Below are positions 26,300 through 36,345 of a DNA stretch of 64,000 nt, piece after piece (position 1 is the stretch's first letter; the number at the start of each line of letters is the position of its first letter). The notes under the pieces are model-generated. The model ran no database searches, was not told the DNA's origin, and worked only from the letters and a program-made list of their open reading frames with translations. Source of the DNA: Toxonevra muliebris (Eukaryota > Arthropoda > Insecta > Diptera > Pallopteridae); the NCBI GenBank assembly GCA_963691655.1, contig OY829329.1, forward strand, positions 15,328,708 to 15,392,707. Direction: 5' to 3'. The position numbers were made by a program, and so were the translations under genes.

Positions 26300-26570
26300 A
26301 GCGAGGGCTACCTATACATGTGCAATAATTCACTGTGCTCTCTCTCAATGGAAATGTGACCTGTATGTGTGAAAGAGTACTCTTTTAGATCAGCCATTTT
26401 AAAAATTAATACAAACACAATTCAATTCATTCGATAAATTTAAATCAACGGTGGCCACCTATACATACACAATGATCTATTGAGCATTTTTTCCAGGAAA
26501 ATGAGCTCTGTACGTGTGAAATTTCTTACGCTCATTTGCTTGCGTGCAGGTCTTTGGCCTATGCTGATTA
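26300..26570. repeat. Dispersed repeat family (CCTATACATRYRCAATGAT), two copies
   Basis: Two related blocks (26305-26395 and 26450-26540) share CCTATACAT, CAATRATYYA and GTGTGAAA. Inverted copies occur at 48140-48260 and 58590-58710 (TTTCACACGTACAGA, GTATAGGTG). Confidence 0.5.
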
Positions 26571-26890
26571 AGATAAATTCTTGGCCATGAATCTGAGTTT
26601 AGCTTTTCGTAGCTTTTCTCTTTTCCTAAAAATTTCAGTTTAACGAATGCAAAACTCAAAATTACTTGTTTTCTCTATAAATTTCAATAAAAAAATTTAT
26701 ATTTAAAGAAACAATTTCCTTAACTTAAAATTGATAGCAGCAAAAATCGATCAACAACTAAATTACCTAAGATTACTTTATAAATTTAATTTAAGTGACC
26801 AGAAATTACACTTTACCCACCATATTAATTAAATTAATTAATTTAATTCTAAATAAAAATAATAACATATAAACAATTTTTTTTAATAAA

Positions 26891-26921
26891 TTCTCTTTTT
26901 CTCATTTCATTTCAGGTAAGA
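26891..26921 (+). promoter_or_regulatory. Candidate recursive splice (ratchet) site, zero-length exon
   Basis: A pyrimidine-rich tract (26891-26912) ends TTTCAG at 26915, and GTAAGA follows at once, so a 3' splice site and a 5' splice site share a boundary with no exon between. This is the signature of ratchet points used to remove very long fly introns in steps. I recall that outspread was one of the Drosophila genes in which such sites were shown experimentally, which fits the host-gene call. It lies on the same strand as the exon at 49485 and would split the upstream intron ~22.6 kb before it. Splicing through it is inferred. Confidence 0.55.
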
Positions 26922-27705
26922 ATCTTAACAATCTGATCTATAATTACTGTGTAATTCCAATAGTCATTTGGTAAGCGCAAATACTGCATGGTTATAATTT
27001 AGATAATTATATGTTTAAGTAGAAATTATATAAACGTAACTCCGTCATACGCTATTGTATTATCTGTAAATACTTATTAGCATGAAGAACTTTAGTACAA
27101 ATTGTTCTCATTTAATTTATCAATCTACAATCATACAGCTATATACATACATAACTCACTCATCGCTGCCTAACCACTGGCTCTAGAGAAGTGTGGGGGC
27201 AATTTTGATTTGCCTATTCACATGTGAATAGGCTCACCTTCGCTACCGACGCTACCGAGTGTACGAACTATTAACGTACAATGGCATTCGGCCGAAGTGT
27301 GAGAGAAATTTCGTCAACGCAAATTATGTCAGTTGACATCAATGAGTACATGAGTAGAAACTGAGAGGATTGTGCAGTAACTTTGATAAGATGACAAGCG
27401 TGTAAATAACAGATACACACACAAGCATGAATGTTTATGTTTTGGTTTGGCCGATACTGATCTAGAGCAGTTACAGCCATTTTCACACTACTTTAGAGTA
27501 GTGTTAGCCATTTCATGGACATGCGAAAAAATTTCCCACGTGTACCTATGAAATGGTAGAAATTTAAAAATTTAAAAAAAAAACCTTAGAGTTGATTTTG
27601 GTATCATTCAAGAAAAAATTTGGAAAAATCGGACTTTGAAGAGATGTAAATATTGAAAATTCACCAGCTGCAGTGGGAATGCAGTGACCTTAGTGCTGTC
27701 TATGT
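26922..27705. other. Intronic sequence downstream of the ratchet site
   Basis: No gene is seen. The block 27180-27500 is less AT-rich and contains CACATGTG and GCATTCGGCCGAAGTG palindromic pieces; no family is recognised. Confidence 0.3.
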
Positions 27706-27709
27706 CCTT

Positions 27710-28333
27710 GGTACTGGTACTGATACTGATACGGATACTGATACTGATAATGATTCTGGTACTGGTACTGGTACTGGTACTGGTACTGGTACTGGTACTG
27801 GTACTGGTACTGGTACTGGTACTGGTACTGGTACTGGTACTGGTACTGGTACTGGTACTGGTACTGGTACTGGTACTGGTACTGGTACTGGTACTGGTAC
27901 TGGTACTGGTACTGGTACTGGTACTGGTACTGGTACTGGTACTGGTACTGGTACTGGTACTGGTACTGGTACTGGTACTGGTACTGGTACTGGTACTGGT
28001 ACTGGTACTGGTACTGGTACTGGTACTGGTACTGGTACTGGTACTGGTACTGGTACTGGTACTGGTACTGGTACTGGTACTGGTACTGGTACTGGTACTG
28101 GTACTGGTACTGGTACTGGTACTGGTACTGGTACTGGTACTGGTACTGGTACTGGTACTGGTACTGGTACTGGTACTGGTACTGGTACTGGTACTGGTAC
28201 TGGTACTGGTACTGATACTGATACTGATACTGATAATGATACTGATACTGATACTGATACTGATACTGATACTGATACTGATACTGATACTGATACTGAT
28301 ACTGATACTGATACTGATACTGATACTGATACT
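27710..28333. repeat. Hexanucleotide array: GGTACT x76 flanked by GATACT
   Basis: GGTACT repeats without a break from 27758 to 28213 (456 bp, 76 units). A mixed GATACT segment precedes it (27710-27757), and 20 units of mostly GATACT follow (28214-28333). Because six is a multiple of three, every frame stays open, giving long Gly-Thr, Leu-Val and Ser-Thr shadow ORFs on both strands; none is a credible protein. Confidence 0.98.
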
Positions 28334-29045
28334 GGTACTAATACTTTTATTGGTACTGTGATACTGCATGTGGTACTGGTGCTTTGGTACTGGTACTATG
28401 GTACTGGCCTTGGTCTTGGTCTGGCACTTGTACTGACACTGATACTTTTACTGGTACTGCGATACTGGCTGTGGTATTAGAACTGTGATACTGGTACTGT
28501 GGTATTGTGATACTGGCCTTGGTCTTGGTCTTGGTTTTGGGGTTGGTCTTGGTCTTAGTCTGCGTCTTGGTCTGGCTCCTGGTTTGGGTCTTGGTTTTTT
28601 CTTAGTATCGGGTCCTGTATTGGTTTTTATTTCCATCTTCGCTTTGATCCCTGTCAATCTTGGTTTGGTCTTGGCTTAATCTTCTACTTAGTCTTGGTCT
28701 TTACCTTGATGTTTTCCTTGAGTCGTGGGGCGAGGTCTAAGTCTTGATCTGGGTCTTAGTCCTGATCTTGCTATCGGTCTGCTACTGATGTTGGTCTTCA
28801 TCTTGGGGTAGATATCGATCGTGATTGCGGTATAGATCTCTAGTTTGGCCTTCACCTAGATCTTGGTCTCGATCTTGTTTTTGATCTTGATGTCTATCTT
28901 GTTCTTAATCTTGATCTTAGTCTTGGTCGTTGGATATTGATCTTTGTCTCAGTTGTAATCTTGGTTTTGATTGGTGATCAGTGGGGATTTCGATTTTGAT
29001 CTCTATCTTGGCTTTGATTTTAATCCTGATTTGTATCTTGGCTTT
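28334..29045. repeat. Decayed 3' extension of the hexanucleotide array (GGTCTT/GATCTT)
   Basis: GGTACT grades into GGTCTT, GATCTT and CTTGGTCTTGGT units that drift over 700 bp until the pattern is lost near 29045. Confidence 0.8.
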
Positions 29046-31945
29046 TAAAAGTGAGTTCAGTCTTAATTAGCATTAGCGGTAAAATTCAGGAGAAAATTTG
29101 TCTGTGTTTTAAGCATTTCTGACCCTTTAGTCTTCTTTGGAACTATGGGTTTTTAATCTAATCTAAGCATCATAAAATTCACAAATCATTTTATTACGTA
29201 TACGCTCAGTGAAACCACATATTTGAAAACGATTTACGATAAAGAATTTAATTGTATATAATTAACATTCATTCGTACACTATTTGCCTTTTTAAGCAAA
29301 ATAAATAAATATCAATAATTGTTTGTAGTAAGTAAATGTCAATTTGTGAAAACAAACGAAAAATCAATTCCTTGATGAAATAAATGGATTTTAATAAAAT
29401 TTATACACAGCGGTTGCAGCAAACTAACGCAAGCATTTTCATAGTTTATATATGCTCTCTTCATACAACACAACAACAACTTGCCTGCCCCTCTTTCTCT
29501 CTATTTCCCTCTCGTGCAACGCATATTTCCATCATCAAGATCACTTTCACTTAGTGTCACCGCAATTTCTTTTGACTTTGCTGCTTATTTGTTTTTACTT
29601 TTTATTTTTTCATATATTTTTTTTTTTTGATGACAATCATCCATCTTCAACGAAACTAACTATGACTGTCTTGCGCAGGCTGTCTCTCTGTCTGACTGCC
29701 TGACTGAATGACTGACTGACATGCCTGTCGCATGTTTTCATTCCATTGCTGCGATCGAATCGATCGATTGCTTGCGATTCGATTTGAGATTTGCTGCTCG
29801 ATTGTTGCTTGTTTTTGCTGATGATGATAATGATTATTTCATGTTGCTTGGCTTGAGAAATTTATGTATTGTTATTGCTCGTTTTCGTTGTTGTTGATAT
29901 TTTTTTTTTTTTTGACATTTGTTGACATCCAAGGTTCGTTGGCATTTTTTCTTATTTTTTTTTTTTTTTAACGAATTTTTCAAGCGCAACAATTGCACTT
30001 TTTAATTTAAAAACGAAAGTAAAATAATTTCTTGCTGTTGTAATTTTATGCAGCTATTTATTTAAAAAAACATCTACTTATTTTACGATAGTAAGTAACT
30101 TTGAGTGAAGTTATTGCTGCTGCTGCTGCTGCTGCGGGCTGTTGTTGTTACTGTTTCTGCCGCTGCTGCTGCTGTAATAAATTTTAACCTTTTACGTTAA
30201 ATTTTTCATAAAAAAAGCCAAAAAAATAAAAAAAATTTTGTATCCTAAAGCGTTGACATTTCATGATTGATTTGACACACAAGGGCACGACATTACACAA
30301 AAACAACAACAACAACAACAGCAGCAAATACAAAGATGTTTTATGAGTTTTGCGATTGCAATTGTTGCCGCTGTTGTTGTTGTTTGCTTGTTGCGCGATG
30401 CAATTGTGGCAACAACTCGTCTCGTTAAGGTGTGATTGAGCTTTTTTCATGCTTTCAGGTTATTATTTTTCCTCATTTTTCATTTGTTTGTATGTGTGTG
30501 TGTGTGTGTGTTTGTGTATTATTGCAATATTTTGGTAGTTGCAATAAAGCAAAAGCAGCAGCTATTGCAATAATTTAAAATGCAGTTTAATAAACATTTT
30601 TACTAGACTTACAATTTGGCATCTTCTCTTATTTTCTCACTCGCATATTCGTATACCCAGCGATCGATATCTTTCTGGCTGTGTAATCTACATATCTTGA
30701 AAACTTCCAAAGCGCATCATGCAACTCTCATGCAACACACAATTCATTCACATGATGACAATAAATACTCCTTAAAGTTTAGGTACCTACATATCTAACT
30801 CGTACTTTTACCAAGTCATGCACGATTTTTTAACATCAATTTCAATTTTTAAAACTCTTTCAAATTTTAACTACACTACACTATGATGGAGTATCATCAT
30901 TATTATCTTCATCTCCGGTTGGGACAACTACTAGAGAGGTTTGAGGTTAAGTCTTTGTAATTCTCCCCTTTCTTTCCCTCTTCGACATAAAATTAATTTG
31001 AAACTCTATTTAAAATGTGTGTGTGTGTGTGTGTGTGCATTAATAAAATGTAACAAATTTATTGTAGGCAGTGCATAGCGTTTTTGAAAGTGAAAGAAAG
31101 TGTAAGTGTATTTGAAAAATATAGAGAAAAACTAGAAAATTCAATTTAAGCCAGAAGCCAAAAAAAAAACTTTTCACAAAAATTCGTTACACTCTTCCTA
31201 CAGTTTCAATACTACTGTGCCAGAAGAACATAAATATCATTCATTAAACTTAGATATTAAGATATAAATATAATGAATTTCTTGGTACAAAATTAATGCA
31301 TAAAAATTTAAGGAACATTAGATATTCATTACGCTGACCAACCATTTTTTCAAGTGTATAGAATATAAATAGTAATGAACGCGGCAGCCATTTTTCCTCC
31401 ACTCTCGCCTTATTTATTACTGATAAAATGAGTAATAAAGCATCGCCATTTTGATTCTCATAGCAGCGCCAACATGGCGTTCTCTTTTTCATTCTGGACT
31501 CTACTGTCAAATCAAAAAATCATATATGTAATGTATATAAAGTGTCTGTGTGTGTGTGTGTGTGTTTCGTGATCTCAATTTATACAAAAGCCACTCACTA
31601 CGCTCAGTGCTCTCACTTCAAAGTTTCTCTCCCAATTGCAGTTATTTCTATTATTCAGCCATTGAGTCCATACGAACGGGCTGAGATAGTGTGGGTGAGT
31701 GGTAATTTAGAGAGAGAGAGAGAACGCAAAATAGAGCATCACCAAACACAAGTGCTCTCGTTTGTATTACAATTGTAGTATTTACTATTAGAGCAAATGG
31801 TATATTATTGCTTTCTTTTTAACTGTTTGCTCTCTCTCTCTCTCTCTTTTATATTTACATACACTCCACACATACATACTTACTCGTGTATGATAATGTG
31901 TACACACAACCATACTAACTTCGCTCATTTTTAATGTAGGTATAC
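29046..31945. other. Intronic sequence; mixed-composition islands, no gene
   Basis: The islands 29450-29830 and 30090-30460 lack the local repeat families and contain GATCGAATCGATCGATTGC, TGACTGACTGAC, GCTGCTGCTGCTGCTGC and CAACAACAACAACAACAGC. Such islands are plausible intronic enhancers but no specific site is provable. (TG)n runs lie at 30493-30510, 31015-31037 and 31546-31565. Confidence 0.3.
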
Positions 31946-32289
31946 CAGTGTTGATATTTTAGATACAATTGTACCTTTTTCCGACTTTTTGTGCCTTTAA
32001 GGTACTTTACGCACTACCGAAGCATTTTAGGTACAATTTGTTTTTTTTTTAATTCGGTGGAAAAATTTATGTTTTTTAGCATGTTTTTTAAATCAAAAAA
32101 CACGAAATTAGCCTATAAAAAAAAATTTCCCTTACAAAAGTAGATTTTTAGAGGTTTTCTGCAAAACGAGACAGCTCAAAAACGGTTATCCCTAGAAACT
32201 AAATATTTTAGAAATCATCACAAAATAAACCGCGATTCACTTTTAGAAGGGTATAATAACAATTTTATTTTTTTTGTGAAGTCTTAAAT

Positions 32290-32494
32290 TAGAAGGTCCA
32301 AAAAATTCGTTTTTTTTGCCGAAATTGATAGATATACGAGTACTATTCAAGAATATATTTACAAAGTTAAAGAGGCCAATTCTAAATATTTTCAAAAATA
32401 CAAAGCATCAACAGTTAATTTTGCTCAGATTCTTCATGCAATTGAAAACTTTGAAGTGCATTTTCCCCAGTTTTTATTTCGACAAATTTTCTAA
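32290..32494 (+). pseudogene. Unidentified coding-like fragment inside the 31946-33779 element
   Basis: After an upstream TAA, about 65 codons stay open to a TAA near 32494. They include AEIDRYTSTIQEYIYKVKEA and later NFAQILHAIENFEVHFPQF, a mixed composition unlike the surrounding AT-rich shadow frames. There is no start codon near the front. It could be a transposase remnant, an exon of another captured gene, or chance. I do not recognise the family. Confidence 0.25.
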
Positions 32495-32826
32495 ATTGAC
32501 AGGCGTGATAGCTTAAAAATTAAACGACTTACTATTGAATCGAATAACAGTTTTTTTTATTCAATTTTAAATTCTCTCCTAAGTGAACTAAAAAATATTT
32601 AAATAATTTTTATAGCAACCTTAAAGTTTGTTTTTTTAACCATTTTTTTCTTTTTATTTTAAAACATGAATTTACTATTTTTTCTACTTTTTGTTTTGGT
32701 TTACCAAGAAAAAAAATACAACAATTTAAAATTTGTTGGTGTTTTTGTTTTATTCAAGAATTACGATTCGGTTTTCTTTTTACGCCGATTTGATTTAAAT
32801 ATACCAAAAACATGTTCGTATGGTTT

Positions 32827-32853
32827 TTTATTATTATGCTTAAGATTTTTATT
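32827..32853 (-). terminator. Poly(A) signals of the SVWC gene
   Basis: AATAAA occurs on the minus strand at 32853-32848, just past the TGA stop, and again at about 32832-32827. Either would end the transcript inside the element. Confidence 0.5.
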
Positions 32854-32867
32854 AGTAGGTACAAAAA

Positions 32868-33209
32868 TCACAAAAAAGCTTTAATTTTTTGAGAATTTTG
32901 GTAAAGTAACCCAGGTTTTGAATTATCACACACAGAGCAGCAATCAGGGTATGGCTTAGTTAGATTCTCTTCGGTCAAGGCACAATCTTGCCATTGTGAA
33001 CATGGCCTATCTTCAACAACGCTTTCGTCTTTGCATTCCACGAGTCTGCATTCACCAAGTACACTGGGCTTTAAAATTTCACCAATTTTAAAGGTTATAT
33101 CTTTTTTCTTATATTCGCAATCTCCATTTACATTTGATACTGTAGTCACAGTAACCACAAACAGAATTACACAGATTAGATACGATTTCATTTTAAAATT
33201 TTTTAACAT
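32868..33209 (-). CDS. Secreted single-domain von Willebrand type C (SVWC/Vago-like) protein, intronless
   Basis: The gene encodes 113 residues without interruption. Residues 8-29 form a signal peptide (hydrophobic run LICVILFVVTVTTV, then NVNG), with cleavage likely before Asp30. The mature part has eight cysteines at 31, 54, 59, 70, 76, 90, 91 and 94, including Cys-x4-Cys and a closing YPDCCSVC. This is the spacing of arthropod single-VWC-domain proteins, whose members include the antiviral and nutritional-stress signal Vago. Met1 has start context AAAACTATG; Met7 (33191) has the better AAAATG context and may be the true start. A TATA box and initiator lie upstream and AATAAA lies 15-20 nt past the stop. 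The gene sits wholly inside the inverted-repeat element 31946-33779 and has no introns, which suggests capture or retroposition into a mobile element. Function is assigned at family level only. Confidence 0.78.
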   Translation of the reverse strand: MLKNFKMKSYLICVILFVVTVTTVSNVNGDCEYKKKDITFKIGEILKPSVLGECRLVECKDESVVEDRPCSQWQDCALTEENLTKPYPDCCSVCDNSKPGLLYQNSQKIKAFL

Positions 33210-33237
33210 AGTTTTTACTTATTTAAAAACAAAAAAA

Positions 33238-33273
33238 GACTGACTCAAAATATTTCATAACCATCAATTTATA
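33238..33273 (-). promoter_or_regulatory. Core promoter of the SVWC gene: TATA box plus initiator
   Basis: On the minus strand TATAAAT runs from 33273 to 33267, and the initiator TCAGTC runs from 33243 to 33238 with its A (+1) at 33241. The TATA-to-start distance of 32 bases is the standard spacing. It predicts a leader of about 32 nt to Met1 or 50 nt to Met7. Both motifs lie within the transposon-like element, so the gene would carry its own promoter. Confidence 0.6.
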
Positions 33274-33779
33274 GCAAAAATTCACAAGGGGCAGGCATTT
33301 GTAGATGAGACTAGAACTTTGGCTAAACATGTTTTAGTTTCTATTTAATATATTTAGTATAGACTCGTTGGTATGTATTATATTTGCATACATTCAAAAC
33401 GAGTGTAAATTTGAATTCAGGTTTATCATTTTTTTTTCTGGGAAATAATAAAATCCCACAAATATGAATTTCTATTTCGTATTTGTAAATATATATTGAA
33501 AACACATTTTTTCAATGAAATATTTTAAGGCGCTAAATTTAAATCTAGTTTGCATAATGTTTGTAACGCAACTAGTCTTCGAGCGTTGAACCCGAGCACA
33601 CAGAGCTGACCAATACATTACTTTAGCAAGTTAAATTGAAGTAGTTACTTATTACTAAATGTGTTTTTTTTTTTTGGCCAGAAAAAAAATGTCCCTAAAA
33701 TATGCCAATTGTATTTAATGTACCTTGTTATTCGAAAAAGTCCGAAAAAGGTACAATTGTACTTACTTTTCCATCACTG

Positions 33780-34721
33780 GTGTAAACGCCTCCCTCTCTA
33801 TTACTCTCTTATAAAAGTTAAAATGGTTACTCTCTCCACGAAAGACATGTACAATAAATTTAAAATGGCGAAGCAAAAAAATGAGAGAAAGAGAAAGAGA
33901 GATAGGTAAAAGCAAGGCAAGCAGTAAAATTGCTTATAACGGATTACTCACCCTCTCCACACAATGGGATGTTAGTTAAAAAGAGTACGTGATACAAAAT
34001 AATGGAACGCTTTTTTTAAGATGATTCCATAAATTCTCTACGTAAAATTGATAGAAATGACATTGAAAATTCTCTTTTTTTATGGAAGTAAATTAAGTTA
34101 GAAATTTTTACTTTATTGGGTATATAATATAACTTCATAAAGCATTAAAAAAAATTAATAACAACAGGTTATTCCGTGTGTGTAAGCGACAAGCTACTTA
34201 AAACTAATCCAAGTCACACTTCATGCTAGAGTAATAAAAAAAAAAAAATCTGCTGGAATACTGCTCGTATACATTAAAAAAACTTAAAGAAAAAAGAACC
34301 TGATTTCGAAATTAAAATCAACATTAATATTAAACCAAAATTTAGTGCATGACCTACTATAAATTTTTAGTGAATGAAATCAGCATCACAAAGAGATAAA
34401 AATTAATAAGTTTCACACGCTTATTAAGTAGACGAAGAAAGCCAGAGTAGAGTCCGAAAAGAGATGGAGAGAAGGCAGGCACATCGAGAGTAAGAGAGAG
34501 AGAGAGAGACTGGAAAAAAAATGAAAAACTGTGAAATACATGCATACATATCTACAACTGTTAAACAGCCAAAGCGCATGTCAGTCCGACATTTCTACAA
34601 CAGAGATTTATATAAATACATACATATATATCATCTTCAGATTGCTAGCTGCTACTTCTTTCTCTTCCACTTCTTCCTTTTCTGCTTCTTCTTTCTGTCT
34701 TCAAAGTCAAACAATCATTCA
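33780..34721. other. Intronic sequence between the SVWC element and the internal promoter
   Basis: No gene is seen. A GA run at 34491-34510 lies ~215 bp upstream of the initiator cluster; GAGAG tracts are common near fly promoters, but function here is not shown. Confidence 0.3.
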
Positions 34722-35046
34722 TCAGTTATTCAGTCAGTATTGTTTTGTTGTTGTTGTTGTTTTTTTTTGTTTCACTTTAAAGCTGACACTAAAAAGTAGT
34801 TTATTAACAAACAAAATACAACAACAACAATAAAGAAAAGAAATATTCAGCGCTGCAGACTCGGGTACGGGTTCAACCATAAAAGAAGCAGAAGAAAAAG
34901 AAAAAAAAAAAACAAAAACTACAACAAAAATCGAAAGCGAAAATCAAGTGCAACAAAAAAAGTAACAAGTGCAACCAGCAACAATAACAACAACAACGCG
35001 CGGCGCGCATATGTAAAGTTTAACAGCAACAATAACAACAAAAATG
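34722..35046 (+). other. osp: Candidate 5' exon with internal promoter; start codon directly followed by splice donor
   Basis: Three arthropod initiator motifs cluster here: TCAGTT at 34722, TCAGTC at 34730 and TCAGTA at 34734. They are followed by a ~300-nt leader rich in CAA/ACA repeats, typical of fly 5' UTRs. The leader ends AACAACAAAAATG at 35044-35046, a good fly start context, and GTAAGT follows immediately at 35047-35052. If spliced to the acceptor at 49484, the frame is kept and the product begins Met-Ala-Ser-Arg-Lys at the PH domain. No TATA box is evident 30 bp upstream of the initiators. A start-stop mini-ORF (ATGTAA) lies at 35011-35016. What is seen is the motif string and phase match; its use as an alternative osp promoter is inferred. 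The exact start among the three initiators is uncertain. Confidence 0.5.
35011..35016 (+). promoter_or_regulatory. Minimal start-stop upstream ORF (ATGTAA)
   Basis: An ATG followed directly by TAA lies 28 bases before the proposed main start codon at 35044. Start-stop elements of this kind can stall initiating ribosomes and dampen downstream translation. This site matters only if the 34722-35046 leader is real. Confidence 0.3.
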
Positions 35047-36299
35047 GTAAGTGACCAGCAAATGAAAGCGAATGTCGAATGTCGTCGACATCGTTTTGGT
35101 CGTCATGGTATCGCTGTTGTTACTTTTGTTGTTGGTCTTGTTGTTGTTGTTGTCGTCGCGGTATTTTGTACCCCGTAGTTCTTCGCAGCTTGATTGAAGA
35201 GACCCCAGTATTCCAAAATAAGGAGAGAGAGAGAGAGGGAAAGAGAGAAAAAAACGAAAGCAACATAAACACAAAATCATAAAAAGGAAAATAAGCGCAG
35301 CTAATAAAGTTACTGCGCTTAAACGGTTTTGTTTTGGTTTTCGTTGTCTCTTTTTTTTATTATTTTTTTTTTTTGCTTTAAATAATATGTTACATATGCC
35401 CGTGATCGCTTCAAGTCGATTGCAGCAGCAGCAGTAGCAGCGGTTTACCATCATTCGCTACTGCACCACTCTTTCAACTCACATCCCCTCAATCGATAGA
35501 TGTCTTTATAGATATGTGAGAGACTCTCAGAGAGACTAAAACATATATACATATGCACACTTGCATAAATGCATGAATAAATAAATATTATGCTATTTTT
35601 TTTTATTGCCTAGTCATTCGCGCTCATTCCAACACTTGCTATTTGTTGTTGTTGTTATTATCATTACAGAATTTCCCTCTTCAATTGCAAAAACTACACA
35701 AACATACACACACACATACTCAAATGATATGAAAAGTTCATTTGAGGCTACACACTCACTCCATATTTGCTGCTGTTTCTTTCTCTTCACTCTCTTTTCG
35801 CGTTTGTTGTTCAAGTCTTCGGCGGAGGTGCTTTAAATACAACAACAACAACTGCAATACAGTGAAATGCAGTGCAAACGGTCGCGTCGCACATGTACAG
35901 CCGCCTTAGCAGAGCAGCAACTGCAGAATTTTGCACACAATTGAATAATGTCGTGAGACAATTTCCCTTTCATTTGATGTTGTTGTTGTTGCTGCTGTCT
36001 GCCTGCTTGCAAGATTTTTGACCATGTTATGGTTGCATGTTGTTGCATTTTCACTTGCAATTTTTTTTTTTTTATATACCATACGAAAATTTTCTTGGTA
36101 AAATATCAAGAATGTGGTAAGTGTAGCTTTAAAAGGTAGTGAGTAAAAGCTGTAAAAATTTCTTATGAATTCATGGAGAGAAAATAATTTTAATCGGTTT
36201 TCGTTTCACTGCTCGCTGCCTTAGTCACCTAAAGTCGCTTGTTTTCAAATCTAAAAAAGAATACAACAACACAATAGAGAGCAAGTTGCTTTTCATAAT
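35047..36299. other. First part of the intron after the internal 5' exon
   Basis: It is mixed in composition with CAG/TTG runs (35100-35160, 35420-35445, 35975-36000) and GA/CA microsatellites. It is a plausible regulatory stretch next to the promoter. GTGGTAAGT at 36114-36122 resembles a donor but has no exon-like sequence before it. Confidence 0.3.
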
Positions 36300-36345
36300 T
36301 TAAGGCGGATTCACCGACTGAATGCCGCACTTTTTTGACTCGCAA
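36300..36345. mobile_element. TTAA MITE terminus
   Basis: TTAAGGCGGATTCACCGACT followed by GAATGCCGCAC matches the ends of the copies at 26098-26233 and 59833. The matching right end is not clear. Confidence 0.4.

Larger units (their letters stand above)
31946..33779. mobile_element. hAT-like DNA transposon with ~45-bp inverted termini, carrying the SVWC gene
   Basis: The left end (31946-31990) begins CAGTGTTGAT and the right end (33779 back to 33735) begins CAGTGATGGA. Both then share TACAATTGTACC, a T run, C-C/G-GAC and TTTTT, and GGTAC motifs recur just inside each end. Flanks AGGTATAC (31938) and GTGTAAAC (33780) agree at five of eight positions, like a decayed 8-bp target duplication. 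CAGTG ends plus 8-bp duplications are typical of hAT elements; P-like elements also make 8-bp duplications. No recognisable transposase is present, so it is non-autonomous. Cargo is the minus-strand SVWC gene and an unexplained plus-strand coding-like piece. Confidence 0.6.

Noticed and set aside
27608..28480. Three long open frames (225-275 residues) of Gly-Thr, Leu-Val and Ser-Thr repeats
   Set aside because: All come from the hexanucleotide array, whose unit is a multiple of three; both strands are open in several frames and no gene structure surrounds them.
36111..36122. GTGGTAAGT donor-like sequence
   Set aside because: No promoter, acceptor or coding-like sequence precedes it; a lone donor match is expected by chance.
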